Below are positions 16,741-26,056 of a DNA stretch of 64,000 nucleotides, one piece after another. Position 1 is the first letter of the stretch. Each line of letters opens with the position of its first letter. The DNA is from Gemmiger sp. An50 (GTDB lineage: Bacteria; Bacillota; Clostridia; Oscillospirales; Ruminococcaceae). The notes below the pieces were generated by a model. It worked only from the letters and a program-made list of their open reading frames with translations. It was not told where the DNA came from and did not search any database. Location: the NCBI RefSeq assembly GCF_002161595.1, contig NZ_NFID01000008.1, positions 62,001-126,000 on the forward strand, written 5' to 3'. Made by a program: the position numbers and the translations under genes.

Positions 16741-18732
16741 TTACTGCTCCTTGTTCTTCTTCAGAACACCCAGCAGCAGCATGCCCACCAGGCTGCCGAC
16801 CACCAGGCTGATCACGTAGCCCAGCACATTGGTGACCACGGGGAACACGAAGATACCACCGTGAGGAGCCATCAGACTGCAGCCGAAGAACATGCTCAGC
16901 GCACCGGCCACGGCACTGCCGACCACGCAGCTGGGGATCACGCGCAGGGGATCGGAGGCGGCGAAGGGAATCGCACCCTCGGTGATGAAGCACAGACCCA
17001 TGATGTAGTTTACCACGCCGGACTTGCGCTCATCCTGAGTGAACTTCTTCTTGAAGAAGGTGGTGCACAGAGCGATGGCCAGCGGGGGAACCATACCGCC
17101 CACCATAACGGCGGCCATCATCTGGTACTCGATGGCGCCCTGAGCAGCGCCCGCGGCAGCGGCGGTGGCAATGGCGCCGGTGCCGGTCACATAAGCAGCC
17201 TTGTTGAAGGGGCCGCCCATATCAATGCTCATCATACCGGCCAGAACAGCGCCCAGCAGGATCTTGCTGGTGCCGCCCAGGCTGTTCAGGAAGGCGATCA
17301 GACCGCTGTTGATGGCGCCCATGATGGGGTTCACCAGGCACATGAACAGGCCCATGAACAGCACGCCGATCACGGGGTACAGCAGGATGGGCTTAATGCC
17401 TTCCAGGCTGTCCGGCAGCTTATCGCATACCTTGCGCAGGCCCAGCATGAAGTAGCCGCCCACAAAACCGGCCAGCAGAGCGCCCAGGAAACCGGCGGGA
17501 ACCGCAGTGGCGCTGGGGTCCAGGATGGTGGCGAAGCTGGTGCCCACGGCTGCCAGGCTGCCGCCCACAAAGCCCACAGCCAGACCCGGACGGTCGGCGA
17601 TGCTCATGGCGATGTAGCCCGCCAGGATGGGCAGCATGAAGTTGAAGGCCACGCCGCCAACGGTCTTGAAGAAGGCCGCCACGGGGGTGTTCATACCAAA
17701 GTTCGCGGGGTTGATGGAGTAATCGTCCAGCAGGAAGGCCAGGGCGATCAGGATGCCGCCGCCGATCACGAAGGGCAGCATGTGGGAAACGCCGTTCATC
17801 AGGTGCTTGTACAGCTGACGGCCGACGCTCTCGTTCTTGGCGGTATCGGTGGTCTCCACCGCGCCGGAGTAGTGGTAGATGGGAACCTGCTTCTCCGCGA
17901 TCTTGCAGATCAGCTCCTCAGGATGATGAATGCCCTCGCTCACGGGAACGAACAGCACACGCTTGCCGTCAAAACGGGCGGTGTCCACGTTCTTGTCGGC
18001 AGCCACGATGATGCCGTCGGCCGCGGCGATCTCCTCAGCGGTCAGCACGTTCTTGGCGCCGCCGGAGCCGTTGGTCTCGGCCTTCAGGGGAATCTCCATG
18101 GCCTTGCCGGCCTTCTCCAGGGCCTCGGCAGCCATGTAGGTGTGGGCAATGCCGGTGGGGCAGGCGGTGACCGCCAGCACACGGTAGCCCTCAGCCTTCT
18201 TTTCCTCAACAGGCTCAGCGGGAGCGGCCGCGTCGTCGTTCACGGTCTCCACCTTGGGCAGCTTGGTGTCGCCGTACTTGACGCTCTCGGCGTCGTCAAT
18301 GGCCTTCATGAACTCCTCCACAGTGGAAGCGGCCCGCAGCTTGGCGGTGAAGTCGCTGTCCATCAGCAGAACCATCAGGCGGCTGAGGATCTCCAGGTGC
18401 AGGTTGCCGTCCATGGGAGCGGCGATCATGAAGAACAGGTCGCTGGGCTTTTTGTCCATGGCGCCGTAGTCCACGCCGTCGTCCAGGGTCATGGCCGCCA
18501 GGCCGGGGCGCTTGACCGCCTCGCTCTTGGCATGGGGCACCGCAATGCCCGCCTCAATGGCGGTGCTGCTCTGGGCCTCGCGGGCCAGAATGGCCTTCTT
18601 GTAGGCCTCCACATCCGCCAGATTGTCGCCGGCCACATGCAGGCCGATCAGTTTATCGATAGCCGCGTCTTTGTTGGCTGCACTGGTATGCAGCTCCACG
18701 CTTTCCGGTCTGAGCAAATCCGTAATACGCAT
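16741..18732 (-). CDS. fruA: Fructose PTS transporter EIIABC
   Basis: A 663-residue fusion. EIIA occupies about residues 1-150 with phosphohistidine H67 in AVPHAKS. After an acidic/Pro-Ala linker, EIIB covers about 185-285 with phosphocysteine C191 in TACPTGIAHTYM. EIIC fills the remainder, with some nine membrane segments and GGAKN/GGPFNKAAY motifs. It imports fructose as fructose 1-phosphate, the substrate of FruK encoded just upstream. The start follows GAGAAAGGAATCGAGTATC. Confidence 0.95.
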   Translation of the reverse strand: MRITDLLRPESVELHTSAANKDAAIDKLIGLHVAGDNLADVEAYKKAILAREAQSSTAIEAGIAVPHAKSEAVKRPGLAAMTLDDGVDYGAMDKKPSDLFFMIAAPMDGNLHLEILSRLMVLLMDSDFTAKLRAASTVEEFMKAIDDAESVKYGDTKLPKVETVNDDAAAPAEPVEEKKAEGYRVLAVTACPTGIAHTYMAAEALEKAGKAMEIPLKAETNGSGGAKNVLTAEEIAAADGIIVAADKNVDTARFDGKRVLFVPVSEGIHHPEELICKIAEKQVPIYHYSGAVETTDTAKNESVGRQLYKHLMNGVSHMLPFVIGGGILIALAFLLDDYSINPANFGMNTPVAAFFKTVGGVAFNFMLPILAGYIAMSIADRPGLAVGFVGGSLAAVGTSFATILDPSATAVPAGFLGALLAGFVGGYFMLGLRKVCDKLPDSLEGIKPILLYPVIGVLFMGLFMCLVNPIMGAINSGLIAFLNSLGGTSKILLGAVLAGMMSIDMGGPFNKAAYVTGTGAIATAAAAGAAQGAIEYQMMAAVMVGGMVPPLAIALCTTFFKKKFTQDERKSGVVNYIMGLCFITEGAIPFAASDPLRVIPSCVVGSAVAGALSMFFGCSLMAPHGGIFVFPVVTNVLGYVISLVVGSLVGMLLLGVLKKNKEQ

Positions 18733-18816
18733 GATACTCGATTCCTTTCTCTCATTCTTGTTCAGGGGGTTACGATCTATTTGCAGGCGTGCGGTTTTGG
18801 GTTCCGCGATGCACGC

Positions 18817-19719
18817 TTATGCCTGGTTCAAAAGAGCCTCGATCTCGAAGCGGGTGGCCAGCACATCCGAGAAGGCGGTGGCGCTGCCCGCGGCGCTGCC
18901 CACACGCAGCGCGTGGGCGTAGTCGCCGGTGTCCAGATAACCGGCCAGGAAACCGGCCACCATGGAGTCGCCCGCGCCCACCGAGTTCTTTACCTTGCCC
19001 TTGTAGGCGGCAAGGCGGTGGCAGCCGCCGTTTTCGTCCAGCAGCATCGCGCCGTCACCGGCCATACTGACCAGCACGTTGCGCGCGCCCTGCTGCTGCA
19101 GCTTTTCGGCGCACTCCCGAATCTCCTCGTCGGTGGTGAGGACCCGACCGAAGATCTCGCCCAGCTCGTGATTGTTGGGCTTGATCAGGAAGGGCTTGTA
19201 CTTGAGCACATTCACCAGCAGGTCCCGGGTGGCGTCCACCGCGCAGAGCACCTTTTTGCCCTCCAGGCGGGCCAGGATGCTCTCGTACACATCGCTGGGC
19301 ATGCTGGCGGGGATGCTGCCAGCCAGCACCAGCACGTCTCCCTCGCCCAGGGCGTCCAGCTTGCGGAACAGCTCCTCCAGCGCCTCGGCGCTGATGTCGG
19401 GACCCTTGCCGTTGATCTCGGTCTCCTCACCGGCCTTCAGCTTCACGTTGATGCGGGTGAGACCGGCGGGCAGGTGGATGAAGTCGGTAGCAACGCCCTT
19501 GGCGGCCAGACCATCCTCAATGGCCTTGCCGGTGAACCCGGCAACAAAGCCCAGCGCCACGTTCTCGTGGCCCAGCTCCCGCAGCACCCAGGACACGTTG
19601 ATGCCCTTGCCGCCCAGCTGCACATTCTCGCTGGCGGTGCGGTTTACCTGGCCCAGGGCCAGCGCGTCCATACGCACCACGTAGTCCAGCGCGGGATTGA
19701 ATGTAACGGTGTATATCAT
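18817..19719 (-). CDS. fruK: 1-phosphofructokinase
   Basis: A 300-residue PfkB-family kinase converting fructose 1-phosphate to fructose 1,6-bisphosphate. It begins MIYTVTFNPALDYVV, has the first PfkB signature at GGKGINVSWVLRELG (residues 37-51) and the second with catalytic aspartate at NSVGAGDSMVAGFLAG. The start overlaps the fruR stop by ATGA, implying coupled translation. Confidence 0.94.
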   Translation of the reverse strand: MIYTVTFNPALDYVVRMDALALGQVNRTASENVQLGGKGINVSWVLRELGHENVALGFVAGFTGKAIEDGLAAKGVATDFIHLPAGLTRINVKLKAGEETEINGKGPDISAEALEELFRKLDALGEGDVLVLAGSIPASMPSDVYESILARLEGKKVLCAVDATRDLLVNVLKYKPFLIKPNNHELGEIFGRVLTTDEEIRECAEKLQQQGARNVLVSMAGDGAMLLDENGGCHRLAAYKGKVKNSVGAGDSMVAGFLAGYLDTGDYAHALRVGSAAGSATAFSDVLATRFEIEALLNQA

Positions 19720-20471
19720 AACCCTTCTACCTCCTTGATCACTGCATGCTTGCGATAGTTCTTGTCCGGCAGATGGTCGGTGACGATGCAGGCCTGATCG
19801 ATGGGCGCCACCGTGACCGCCGACACCCGCCCGAACTTGGACGAATCCGCCAGAACATATTTGATATAGGCCTGGCGCAGCGCCATCGACTTGACCTGGG
19901 CTTCCTCCACATCCGGGGTAGTGTAGCCCTGGCCCACGGTGATGCCGTTGATGCCGATAAAGGCCTTGGTAAAGTTGTAATGACTCAGCGCCTGCACGGC
20001 TCCCGCGCCCACAATGGCTTCGGTGCCGGTCTTGAGCATGCCGCCCAGGATGTAGGCCTTGAAACCCTTGTTCACCAGCCGCTGGGCATGCAGGATGCCG
20101 TTGGTCACGATCAGCAGCCCGTCGCTGGGCTCCATGTATTCCAGCATCCGAAGGGTGGTGCTGCCTGCGTCCAGGAAGATCACGTCATCCGGCTGAATCT
20201 GCGCCGCCGCATAGCGGGCGATCTGATCCTTCTGGGTCTGGTTGAGCTGCTCCTTGGCGCTCATGGTGGGCTCGTCGCTCTCAAAGGTGGCGTCCACCGC
20301 GGTGGCGCCGCCGTGCACCTTATTCAGCTTGCCCTGCTCGGCCAGGATCATCAGGTCCCGCCGCACCGTGGATTCCGAGGTGTCCAGCCGCTGAGCCAGC
20401 TCTGTGACGGTGGCCGCCCGGCGCTTTGCCAGCACGTCCAGAATCACCGCAAACCGTTTTTCCGCCAGCAT
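19716..20471 (-). CDS. fruR: DeoR-family transcriptional regulator of the fructose operon
   Basis: A 251-residue regulator. The N-terminal winged helix reads AEKRFAVILDVLAKRRAATV, then LAQRLDTSESTVRRDL. The C-terminal sugar-phosphate-sensing domain contains IFLDAGSTTLRMLEYM and TNGILHAQRLVNKG. It probably represses its own operon and responds to fructose 1-phosphate, as known for FruR of Firmicutes. I chose the start at 20471 because a purine-rich site (AAAGGGGGCGGCGGA) precedes it and the helix-turn-helix is then correctly placed. Confidence 0.9.
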   Translation of the reverse strand: MLAEKRFAVILDVLAKRRAATVTELAQRLDTSESTVRRDLMILAEQGKLNKVHGGATAVDATFESDEPTMSAKEQLNQTQKDQIARYAAAQIQPDDVIFLDAGSTTLRMLEYMEPSDGLLIVTNGILHAQRLVNKGFKAYILGGMLKTGTEAIVGAGAVQALSHYNFTKAFIGINGITVGQGYTTPDVEEAQVKSMALRQAYIKYVLADSSKFGRVSAVTVAPIDQACIVTDHLPDKNYRKHAVIKEVEGL

Positions 20472-20510
20472 TCCGCCGCCCCCTTTGACGTTTTCTCTTG
20501 TTCTGGTTTC

Positions 20511-20539
20511 ACTATAGCACAGACTTTTGGCGAATTCAA
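20511..20539 (-). promoter_or_regulatory. Promoter of the fruRKA-ptsHI operon
   Basis: Leftward -35 TTGAAT (20534-20539), 17-base spacer, -10 TATAGT (20511-20516), about 40 bases upstream of fruR. No obvious operator repeat was picked out. Confidence 0.7.
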
Positions 20540-20622
20540 GCATTTTCTATCAAAAATAATCAAATTTCTTCATTTTCTTTGCGAGTATCTGCTCATTTTC
20601 GAGCAAATCTGCGCAAACGCGC

Positions 20623-20663
20623 AAAAAAGCCCCCCTGCACCGCGCATTGCGGGGCAGGGGGGC
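20623..20663 (-). terminator. Terminator after the second Enzyme I gene
   Basis: On the minus strand GCCCCCCTGC pairs with GCAGGGGGGC, followed by TTTTTT (A-run at 20623-20628 on the plus strand). Confidence 0.85.
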
Positions 20664-20679
20664 GCTCTAATGATTTCAT

Positions 20680-22308
20680 TTAACGCTGGAAGCGGGGCGG
20701 CTCATTCAGGTCCAGCTCCAGCAGATGAGCTTTGATCTGCATCAGGCTGCGGGCTTCCATGCACAGGCCGCGCACACCCTGGCGGATGAACCGCTCGGCG
20801 GTGTCCGGGTCGGTGGCGCTCACGCCGCAGATGGTCACCGGCAGCTCCTGGCTCCAGGCGGCAGCCACCACCATGTCGATCAGGCGGCCCACCGCATGGG
20901 GCCAGCCGGTAAAGTAGCCGGACATCCGGCTGTCCCGCCGGTCGGCCGCGTAGGTGTACTGAATCAGATCGTTGGTGCCCACATGCACAAAGGAGCAGCG
21001 GTCCGCCAGGATCTCGTCGGCCAGCAGCGCGGCGCTGGGCACCTCGACCATGGCGCCGATGGGCACCTTTTCATTGAAGGGCACGCCCTCCCGGCGCAGC
21101 TGGCTCTTGGCCACCTCCACCAGCTCCAGAGCCTCTTTCCAGTCCGCCGGGCTGGTGATCATGGGGAACATGATGCGCAGATCGCCCTTGAGTGCGGTGC
21201 GCAGAAGCGCGCGCATCTGGGTGACGAACAGCTCGGGATGGCTCAGCTGGAGCCGCACCCCTCGCATCCCCAGCGGAGAGTAGTTGCCCGTGTCCTCCAG
21301 GTCCGCCACCCGCTTGTCCGCTCCGATGTCGAAGGTGCAGATGGTCACCGGACGGCCGGCGGTGGCCTCCAGGCAGGTCATATAATAATAGTATTGTTCA
21401 TCCTCTCCGGGAATGATGTCGCCGGTGATAACGAACTCGCTGCGCAGCAGGCCCACGCCGTCCGCGCCCGCGTCCATGGCAGCCCGGATGTCGGTGGGGC
21501 TGGAGCAGTTGGCCAGCAGGGTCACCGCAGTGCCGTCCTTGGTCACGCAGGGCTGGTCCTTCAGGAAGGCCATGCGCTTTTTCAGCATGCCCTCGCCCAC
21601 GATCCGCCGCTGGGCGTGGCGCACCGCGTCCGCGTCCGGCTTTACGATCATATCGCCGTTGTAGGCGTCCAGAATCGCGGCCTGGCCCTCGCTGTAATCC
21701 AGCATCTCGCTGCCCAGCTGCACCACGGCGGGAATGTCCATGGTGCGGGCCATGATGGCCGCGTGGCTCTGGATGCTTCCGCCGCCGGTGGCAAAGCCCA
21801 GGATCTTGGCCCGGTCGATGCTGATGATGTCGCTGGGGAAGATGCGCTCGCCCACCAGGATGCAGGGCACCTCCAGCTCGGGGGCCTTGCGGGGCTCGCC
21901 GTCCAGAATGTTCACCACCCGCCGGCAGACGTCCAGCACGTCCACCGAACGCTGGCTCATGTATTCATCGTCCAGGTTTTCCAGGGTGGCGGCATAGTGC
22001 CTGCCCACCCACTCCATGGCCGCGGCCGCGCCGTCGCCGTCGGCAATGCGCTGGGCCACCTGGGCCAGCAGGCCCGCATCCTCCAGCATCATCCGCTGGA
22101 ACATGAGGATGGCCTGCTGGGTACCGTCGGTCTTTTCCTCCAGAACGTGCAGCTCCTCCTTGGCCAGGATCACAGCCGCGTCGAACAAAGCCTGCTCACG
22201 CACCGGAAGACCGACTACACGCACCAGGCCCGCGGTGCCGTGATGCAGCCGGTGAACCGGCCCCATGACCAGTCCTTTGGATGCACTGATGCCTGTGAAT
22301 CTTCTCAT
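20680..22308 (-). CDS. Second PTS Enzyme I-like protein (diverged paralogue)
   Basis: A 542-residue homologue of Enzyme I. The phosphohistidine motif is retained as GGGSIQSHAAIMAR (H182), and the PEP barrel shows DGVGLLRSEFVITG, CTFDIGADKRV and VHVGTNDLIQYTYAADR. The C-terminal active-site motif reads ICGVSATDPD instead of CGExAGD, so the glutamate beside the cysteine is lost. No HPr or EII gene adjoins it. The start overlaps the patatin gene stop by ATGA. It may phosphorylate HPr, an unlinked partner, or act as a regulatory Enzyme I. Confidence 0.85.
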   Translation of the reverse strand: MRRFTGISASKGLVMGPVHRLHHGTAGLVRVVGLPVREQALFDAAVILAKEELHVLEEKTDGTQQAILMFQRMMLEDAGLLAQVAQRIADGDGAAAAMEWVGRHYAATLENLDDEYMSQRSVDVLDVCRRVVNILDGEPRKAPELEVPCILVGERIFPSDIISIDRAKILGFATGGGSIQSHAAIMARTMDIPAVVQLGSEMLDYSEGQAAILDAYNGDMIVKPDADAVRHAQRRIVGEGMLKKRMAFLKDQPCVTKDGTAVTLLANCSSPTDIRAAMDAGADGVGLLRSEFVITGDIIPGEDEQYYYYMTCLEATAGRPVTICTFDIGADKRVADLEDTGNYSPLGMRGVRLQLSHPELFVTQMRALLRTALKGDLRIMFPMITSPADWKEALELVEVAKSQLRREGVPFNEKVPIGAMVEVPSAALLADEILADRCSFVHVGTNDLIQYTYAADRRDSRMSGYFTGWPHAVGRLIDMVVAAAWSQELPVTICGVSATDPDTAERFIRQGVRGLCMEARSLMQIKAHLLELDLNEPPRFQR

Positions 22309-23468
22309 GGAACCTCACCTCCCTGGGATCTGCGCAGGCTCGCCGCCACCAGCGCCTGCAAAAATTCTCCGGGTGCGGCGGCCGCCTGAGCGGACTCCCG
22401 GATGCAAATACCCGCACCCTCTTCAAACAAAAGCGCGAACCGCAGGCAGACCTGAGGGTCCACCTGCTGTAAAAACTCGTCAAACAGCTCCCGTGCGGTG
22501 TAGACCGGCTCCGGCGCTACCCCGGCCAGCTCGCAGGCCCGCTCCAGCGGGGCCAGTGCCCGGGCGGCGGCAGTGGCGGCCAGCTTTTCCAGCCCGCCCA
22601 GTGCCGCCTGTTCCGTAAAGGTAAGCGAGGGGTTTGCTCCCATGACCCGGCGCAGCAGCTCGGCATAGGGCCGGACAAAGCCCTCGGTGAGCGCCCGCTC
22701 CTGCCCGGCCTGGATGCTGTAGCTGGTGCCCAGGATGCGGCCGAAGGCCCGGTAGGTATCGTTGTAGCCCAGGGCGATGTTCCGCTGCGCCTGACGGGGG
22801 TCGAAGGTCAAAATCGCACCCAGCTCCCAGCGGCTTCGGATCAGGATCACCGGGATATCCTCCGGCAGCCGGCGGGTCACACCGATGCCGTCCACATCCA
22901 CAGCCACCACTTCCTCCGCGCCCATGCGGCGGGCAAGGCCCACCGGCATATTGTCGGCATAGCCGCCGTCGATGAACTCCTTGCCCTCGATGGCCCGGGG
23001 CCGGAAGGCAGGGAAGCAGGCGGCGGAGGCCAGCAGGTAATCCTTCATCTGCCCCTGTGGGATCTCCTGTGCGGTAAGCTCCAGCGGGCGCAGGGTGCGC
23101 TTGTTCACGGTGACCAGACCGAACTCGATGGGGGAGGAACGCAGGGCTTCCTCGTCCAGCACCCGGTCCACGATCTCCTCCAGCGGGGCCACGTCCAGCC
23201 CGCCGCAGCGCACCGTCTCCTGCCAGAAGTTCAGCATGCCCTGGTTCGGGTCCGGCGGGTCGGCGATCACCTGGCGGGTGTCAATGGTCAGCCACATATC
23301 CCGGGCGGTGGTCCACTGGCCGGTGGCAAACATGGCGCCGTTCAGACAGCCCACCGAGGTGCCGGTGATCACATCCGGCCGCCAGGCAAGCTCGGTCAGC
23401 GCCTGATAGACCCCAACCTGGTAGCTGCCCCGGGCGCCGCCGCCCGCCAGTACAAGCCCTCGCTTCAT
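22305..23468 (-). CDS. Patatin-like phospholipase (RssA/NTE family)
   Basis: A 387-residue serine hydrolase. The oxyanion hole is LAGGGARGSYQVG (about residues 7-19), the nucleophile elbow is TGTSVGCLNGA (serine about 40), and the catalytic aspartate is in FIDGGYADNMP. A C-terminal helical extension of about 150 residues (Ala/Glu/Leu-rich) follows the catalytic domain. It probably hydrolyses membrane lipid esters in the cytoplasm. The chosen start puts the glycine-rich loop at the N-terminus. It is co-transcribed with the second Enzyme I gene. Confidence 0.88.
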   Translation of the reverse strand: MKRGLVLAGGGARGSYQVGVYQALTELAWRPDVITGTSVGCLNGAMFATGQWTTARDMWLTIDTRQVIADPPDPNQGMLNFWQETVRCGGLDVAPLEEIVDRVLDEEALRSSPIEFGLVTVNKRTLRPLELTAQEIPQGQMKDYLLASAACFPAFRPRAIEGKEFIDGGYADNMPVGLARRMGAEEVVAVDVDGIGVTRRLPEDIPVILIRSRWELGAILTFDPRQAQRNIALGYNDTYRAFGRILGTSYSIQAGQERALTEGFVRPYAELLRRVMGANPSLTFTEQAALGGLEKLAATAAARALAPLERACELAGVAPEPVYTARELFDEFLQQVDPQVCLRFALLFEEGAGICIRESAQAAAAPGEFLQALVAASLRRSQGGEVP

Positions 23469-23679
23469 GCTGTCCCGCCCTTTCCTGCTTTTTCGCTTTA
23501 TCAAATTGTAGCAAAAAACTTTTGGAAGATGCAACCATTTTTTCAAGAAAAATCGGCTGAATCGCCTAATCATCCATTGTGTTTAGTCTATTATAATCCT
23601 TTCGTTTGATAAAGGAAATACGTTTTCAACTATTTTTACAAAATATTCTACATACCCAAAAATATTTTGTGCATCATTC

Positions 23680-23708
23680 TTGTTTTTCTGGGTGTTTCGT
23701 TCTATAAT
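23680..23708 (+). promoter_or_regulatory. Promoter of the membrane pyrophosphatase gene
   Basis: -10 TATAAT (23703-23708), 17-base spacer, weak -35 TTGTTT (23680-23685). The roughly 95-base leader carries small hairpins. The rest of the 23469-23807 gap is A+T-rich and must hold the divergent patatin promoter, which I could not define. Confidence 0.6.
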
Positions 23709-23807
23709 GAAGGCAACGGCGAAATTTGGATTCCTTTTCCAGGAATCGGTTCCGCCCCGTTTATCCCGGCTTGCCGGGCCATTCGAACAAGGAGGGATCA
23801 TTCGATC

Positions 23808-25910
23808 ATGAGCGCGATGTATTTTGTTGCAGCAGGCTCTGTGCTTGCCCTGCTGTTCGCGGCGACAATGTTCGCCCGGGTCAAAAAAGAGCCTCAGGGC
23901 TCGCCCCAGATGGCCAAGATCTCGGCCGCGGTGAGCAACGGCGCCACCGCTTACTTAAAGCGCCAGTACAAGGGCGTGGCCATCTTCTTCGCTGTGGTCT
24001 TCGTGATCCTTCTGGTCATGGCATTCCTGGGCTTTTTGAGCTTCTTCACTCCCTTTGCTTTTCTGACCGGCGGCTTCTTCAGCGGCCTGTCCGGCTTTAT
24101 CGGCATGCGTACCGCCACCATGGCCAACTGCCGCACCGCCAACGCTGCTTCCAATAGCCTGAACAAAGGCCTGCGGGTGGCCTTCAGCGCCGGTTCGGTC
24201 ATGGGCTTCACGGTGGTGGGCCTGGGCCTGCTGGATCTGAGCATCTGGTACTTTTTCCTGCATTTCTGGTACACCGCCATTGACCCGGTGGCCAGCCAGG
24301 AGATCCTGATCCAGAACATCACCTCCAACATGCTCACCTTCGGCATGGGCGCTTCCTCCATGGCGCTGTTCGCCCGTGTGGGCGGCGGCATCTTCACCAA
24401 GGCGGCGGACGTTGGCGCCGACCTGGTGGGCAAGGTGGAGGCGGGTATCCCCGAGGATGACCCCCGCAACCCCGCTGTGATCGCCGACAACGTGGGCGAC
24501 AACGTGGGCGACGTGGCCGGCATGGGCGCCGACCTGTATGAATCCTATGTGGGCTCCATCGTTTCCACCAGCGCGCTGGCCGTGGCCACGGGCTTCGGCA
24601 TGCAGGGCGTGGGCGTTCCTATGCTGCTGGCCGCGCTGGGCGTGCTGTGCTCCATCCTGGGCACCTTCTTCGTAAAGACCAAGGAGGGCGCCAGCCAGAA
24701 AAACTTGCTGGCGGCCCTGCGCACCGGCACCTACATCAGCAGCGTGCTGATCGCCATCTGCGCCTGGTTCGCCATCCACTGGCTGCTGCCCGCCGAGCAT
24801 GCCACCGGCGTGTTCATCGCGGTGATCAGCGGCCTGGCCGCCGGTGTGATCATCGGCGCGCTCACCGAGTATTACACCTCGGACAGCTACTCTCCCACCA
24901 GAAAGCTCTCGGCCTCCAGTGAGACCGGCAGCGCAACCGTTATCATCAGCGGCCTGTCTCTGGGCATGCTCTCCACCGTAGCTCCCGTTGTGATCGTGGG
25001 TGTTTCGGTTCTGCTGAGCTACTTCTGCAGCGGCGGCGCTGAAAACTTCAACATGGGCCTGTACGGCGTGGGTGTTTCCGCCGTGGGCATGCTGAGCACC
25101 CTGGGCATCACCCTGGCCACCGACGCCTACGGCCCCATTGCGGACAACGCGGGCGGCATCGCCGAGATGACCCACATGCCCGCACAGGTGCGCCAGCGCA
25201 CCGACGCGCTGGACAGCCTGGGCAACACCACCGCCGCCACCGGCAAGGGCTTCGCCATCGGTTCCGCGGCGCTGACCGCCCTGGCCCTGATCGCTTCTTA
25301 CATTGACAAGGTTCATCAGATCGATCCGGACATCGTGCTGGATCTGTCCATCACCAACCCCACCACCCTGATCGGCCTGTTCATCGGCGGTATGCTGCCC
25401 TTCCTGTTCGCGGCCCTTTCCATGGATGCAGTGGGCAAGGCGGCTCAGAGCATCGTGGTGGAGGTCCGCCGCCAGTTCAAGGAGATCAAGGGCCTGATGG
25501 AAGGCAAGGCCGAACCGGACTATGCCTCCTGCGTGGATATGTGCACCCGCAGCGCCCAGAAGCTGATGCTGGCTCCCGCTCTGATCGCGGTGATCGTGCC
25601 CGTTGTGGTGGGTCTGATCCTAGGCGTGGAAGGCGTGGCCGGCCTGCTGGCTGGTACCACCGTGACCGGCTTTGTGCTGGCCGTAATGATGGCCAACTCC
25701 GGCGGCGCATGGGACAACGCCAAGAAGTACATCGAGAGCGGCGCTCATGGCGGCAAGGGCAGCGACTGCCACAAGGCCGCCGTGGTGGGCGACACCGTGG
25801 GCGATCCCTTCAAGGACACCAGCGGCCCCTCCATCAACATCCTGATCAAGCTCACCAGCATGGTCTCCATCGTGTTCGCCGGTCTGGTGGTCGCGGTACA
25901 CCTGCTGTAA
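23808..25910 (+). CDS. hppA: Membrane-bound ion-pumping pyrophosphatase, K+-dependent and probably Na+-type
   Basis: A 700-residue protein with some sixteen membrane segments that couples pyrophosphate hydrolysis to ion export. The substrate site DVGADLVGK (201-209), [20 protein letters not shown] and the C-terminal [12 protein letters not shown] and [11 protein letters not shown] are intact. Alanine follows GNTT ([10 protein letters not shown], about 472-481), where K+-independent enzymes have lysine. A glutamate at E245 ([10 protein letters not shown]) aligns with the gate glutamate of Thermotoga Na+-PPase. The ion assignment is inference. AAGGAGGGATCATTCGATC precedes the start. Confidence 0.95.
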   Translation: MSAMYFVAAGSVLALLFAATMFARVKKEPQGSPQMAKISAAVSNGATAYLKRQYKGVAIFFAVVFVILLVMAFLGFLSFFTPFAFLTGGFFSGLSGFIGMRTATMANCRTANAASNSLNKGLRVAFSAGSVMGFTVVGLGLLDLSIWYFFLHFWYTAIDPVASQEILIQNITSNMLTFGMGASSMALFARVGGGIFTKAADVGADLVGKVEAGIPEDDPRNPAVIADNVGDNVGDVAGMGADLYESYVGSIVSTSALAVATGFGMQGVGVPMLLAALGVLCSILGTFFVKTKEGASQKNLLAALRTGTYISSVLIAICAWFAIHWLLPAEHATGVFIAVISGLAAGVIIGALTEYYTSDSYSPTRKLSASSETGSATVIISGLSLGMLSTVAPVVIVGVSVLLSYFCSGGAENFNMGLYGVGVSAVGMLSTLGITLATDAYGPIADNAGGIAEMTHMPAQVRQRTDALDSLGNTTAATGKGFAIGSAALTALALIASYIDKVHQIDPDIVLDLSITNPTTLIGLFIGGMLPFLFAALSMDAVGKAAQSIVVEVRRQFKEIKGLMEGKAEPDYASCVDMCTRSAQKLMLAPALIAVIVPVVVGLILGVEGVAGLLAGTTVTGFVLAVMMANSGGAWDNAKKYIESGAHGGKGSDCHKAAVVGDTVGDPFKDTSGPSINILIKLTSMVSIVFAGLVVAVHLL

Positions 25911-25999
25911 GCTTACTTCTCCCATTTTCTTCTCTTTCTTAGCCGTAAGGCCTGCCAAAAGACCTCCTGGCCGTTTGTGTACGGCGGGCCATTTGGACC

Positions 26000-26036
26000 A
26001 AAAAGGGGAGAGCGTTTTCAACGCTCTCCCCTTTTT
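26000..26036 (+). terminator. Terminator after hppA
   Basis: AAAAAGGGGAGAGCGTT (26000-26016) pairs perfectly with AACGCTCTCCCCTTTTT (26020-26036). It also faces the end of cysK on the other strand. Confidence 0.88.
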
Positions 26037-26056
26037 GTTGTGGAAAATCTGTATCT

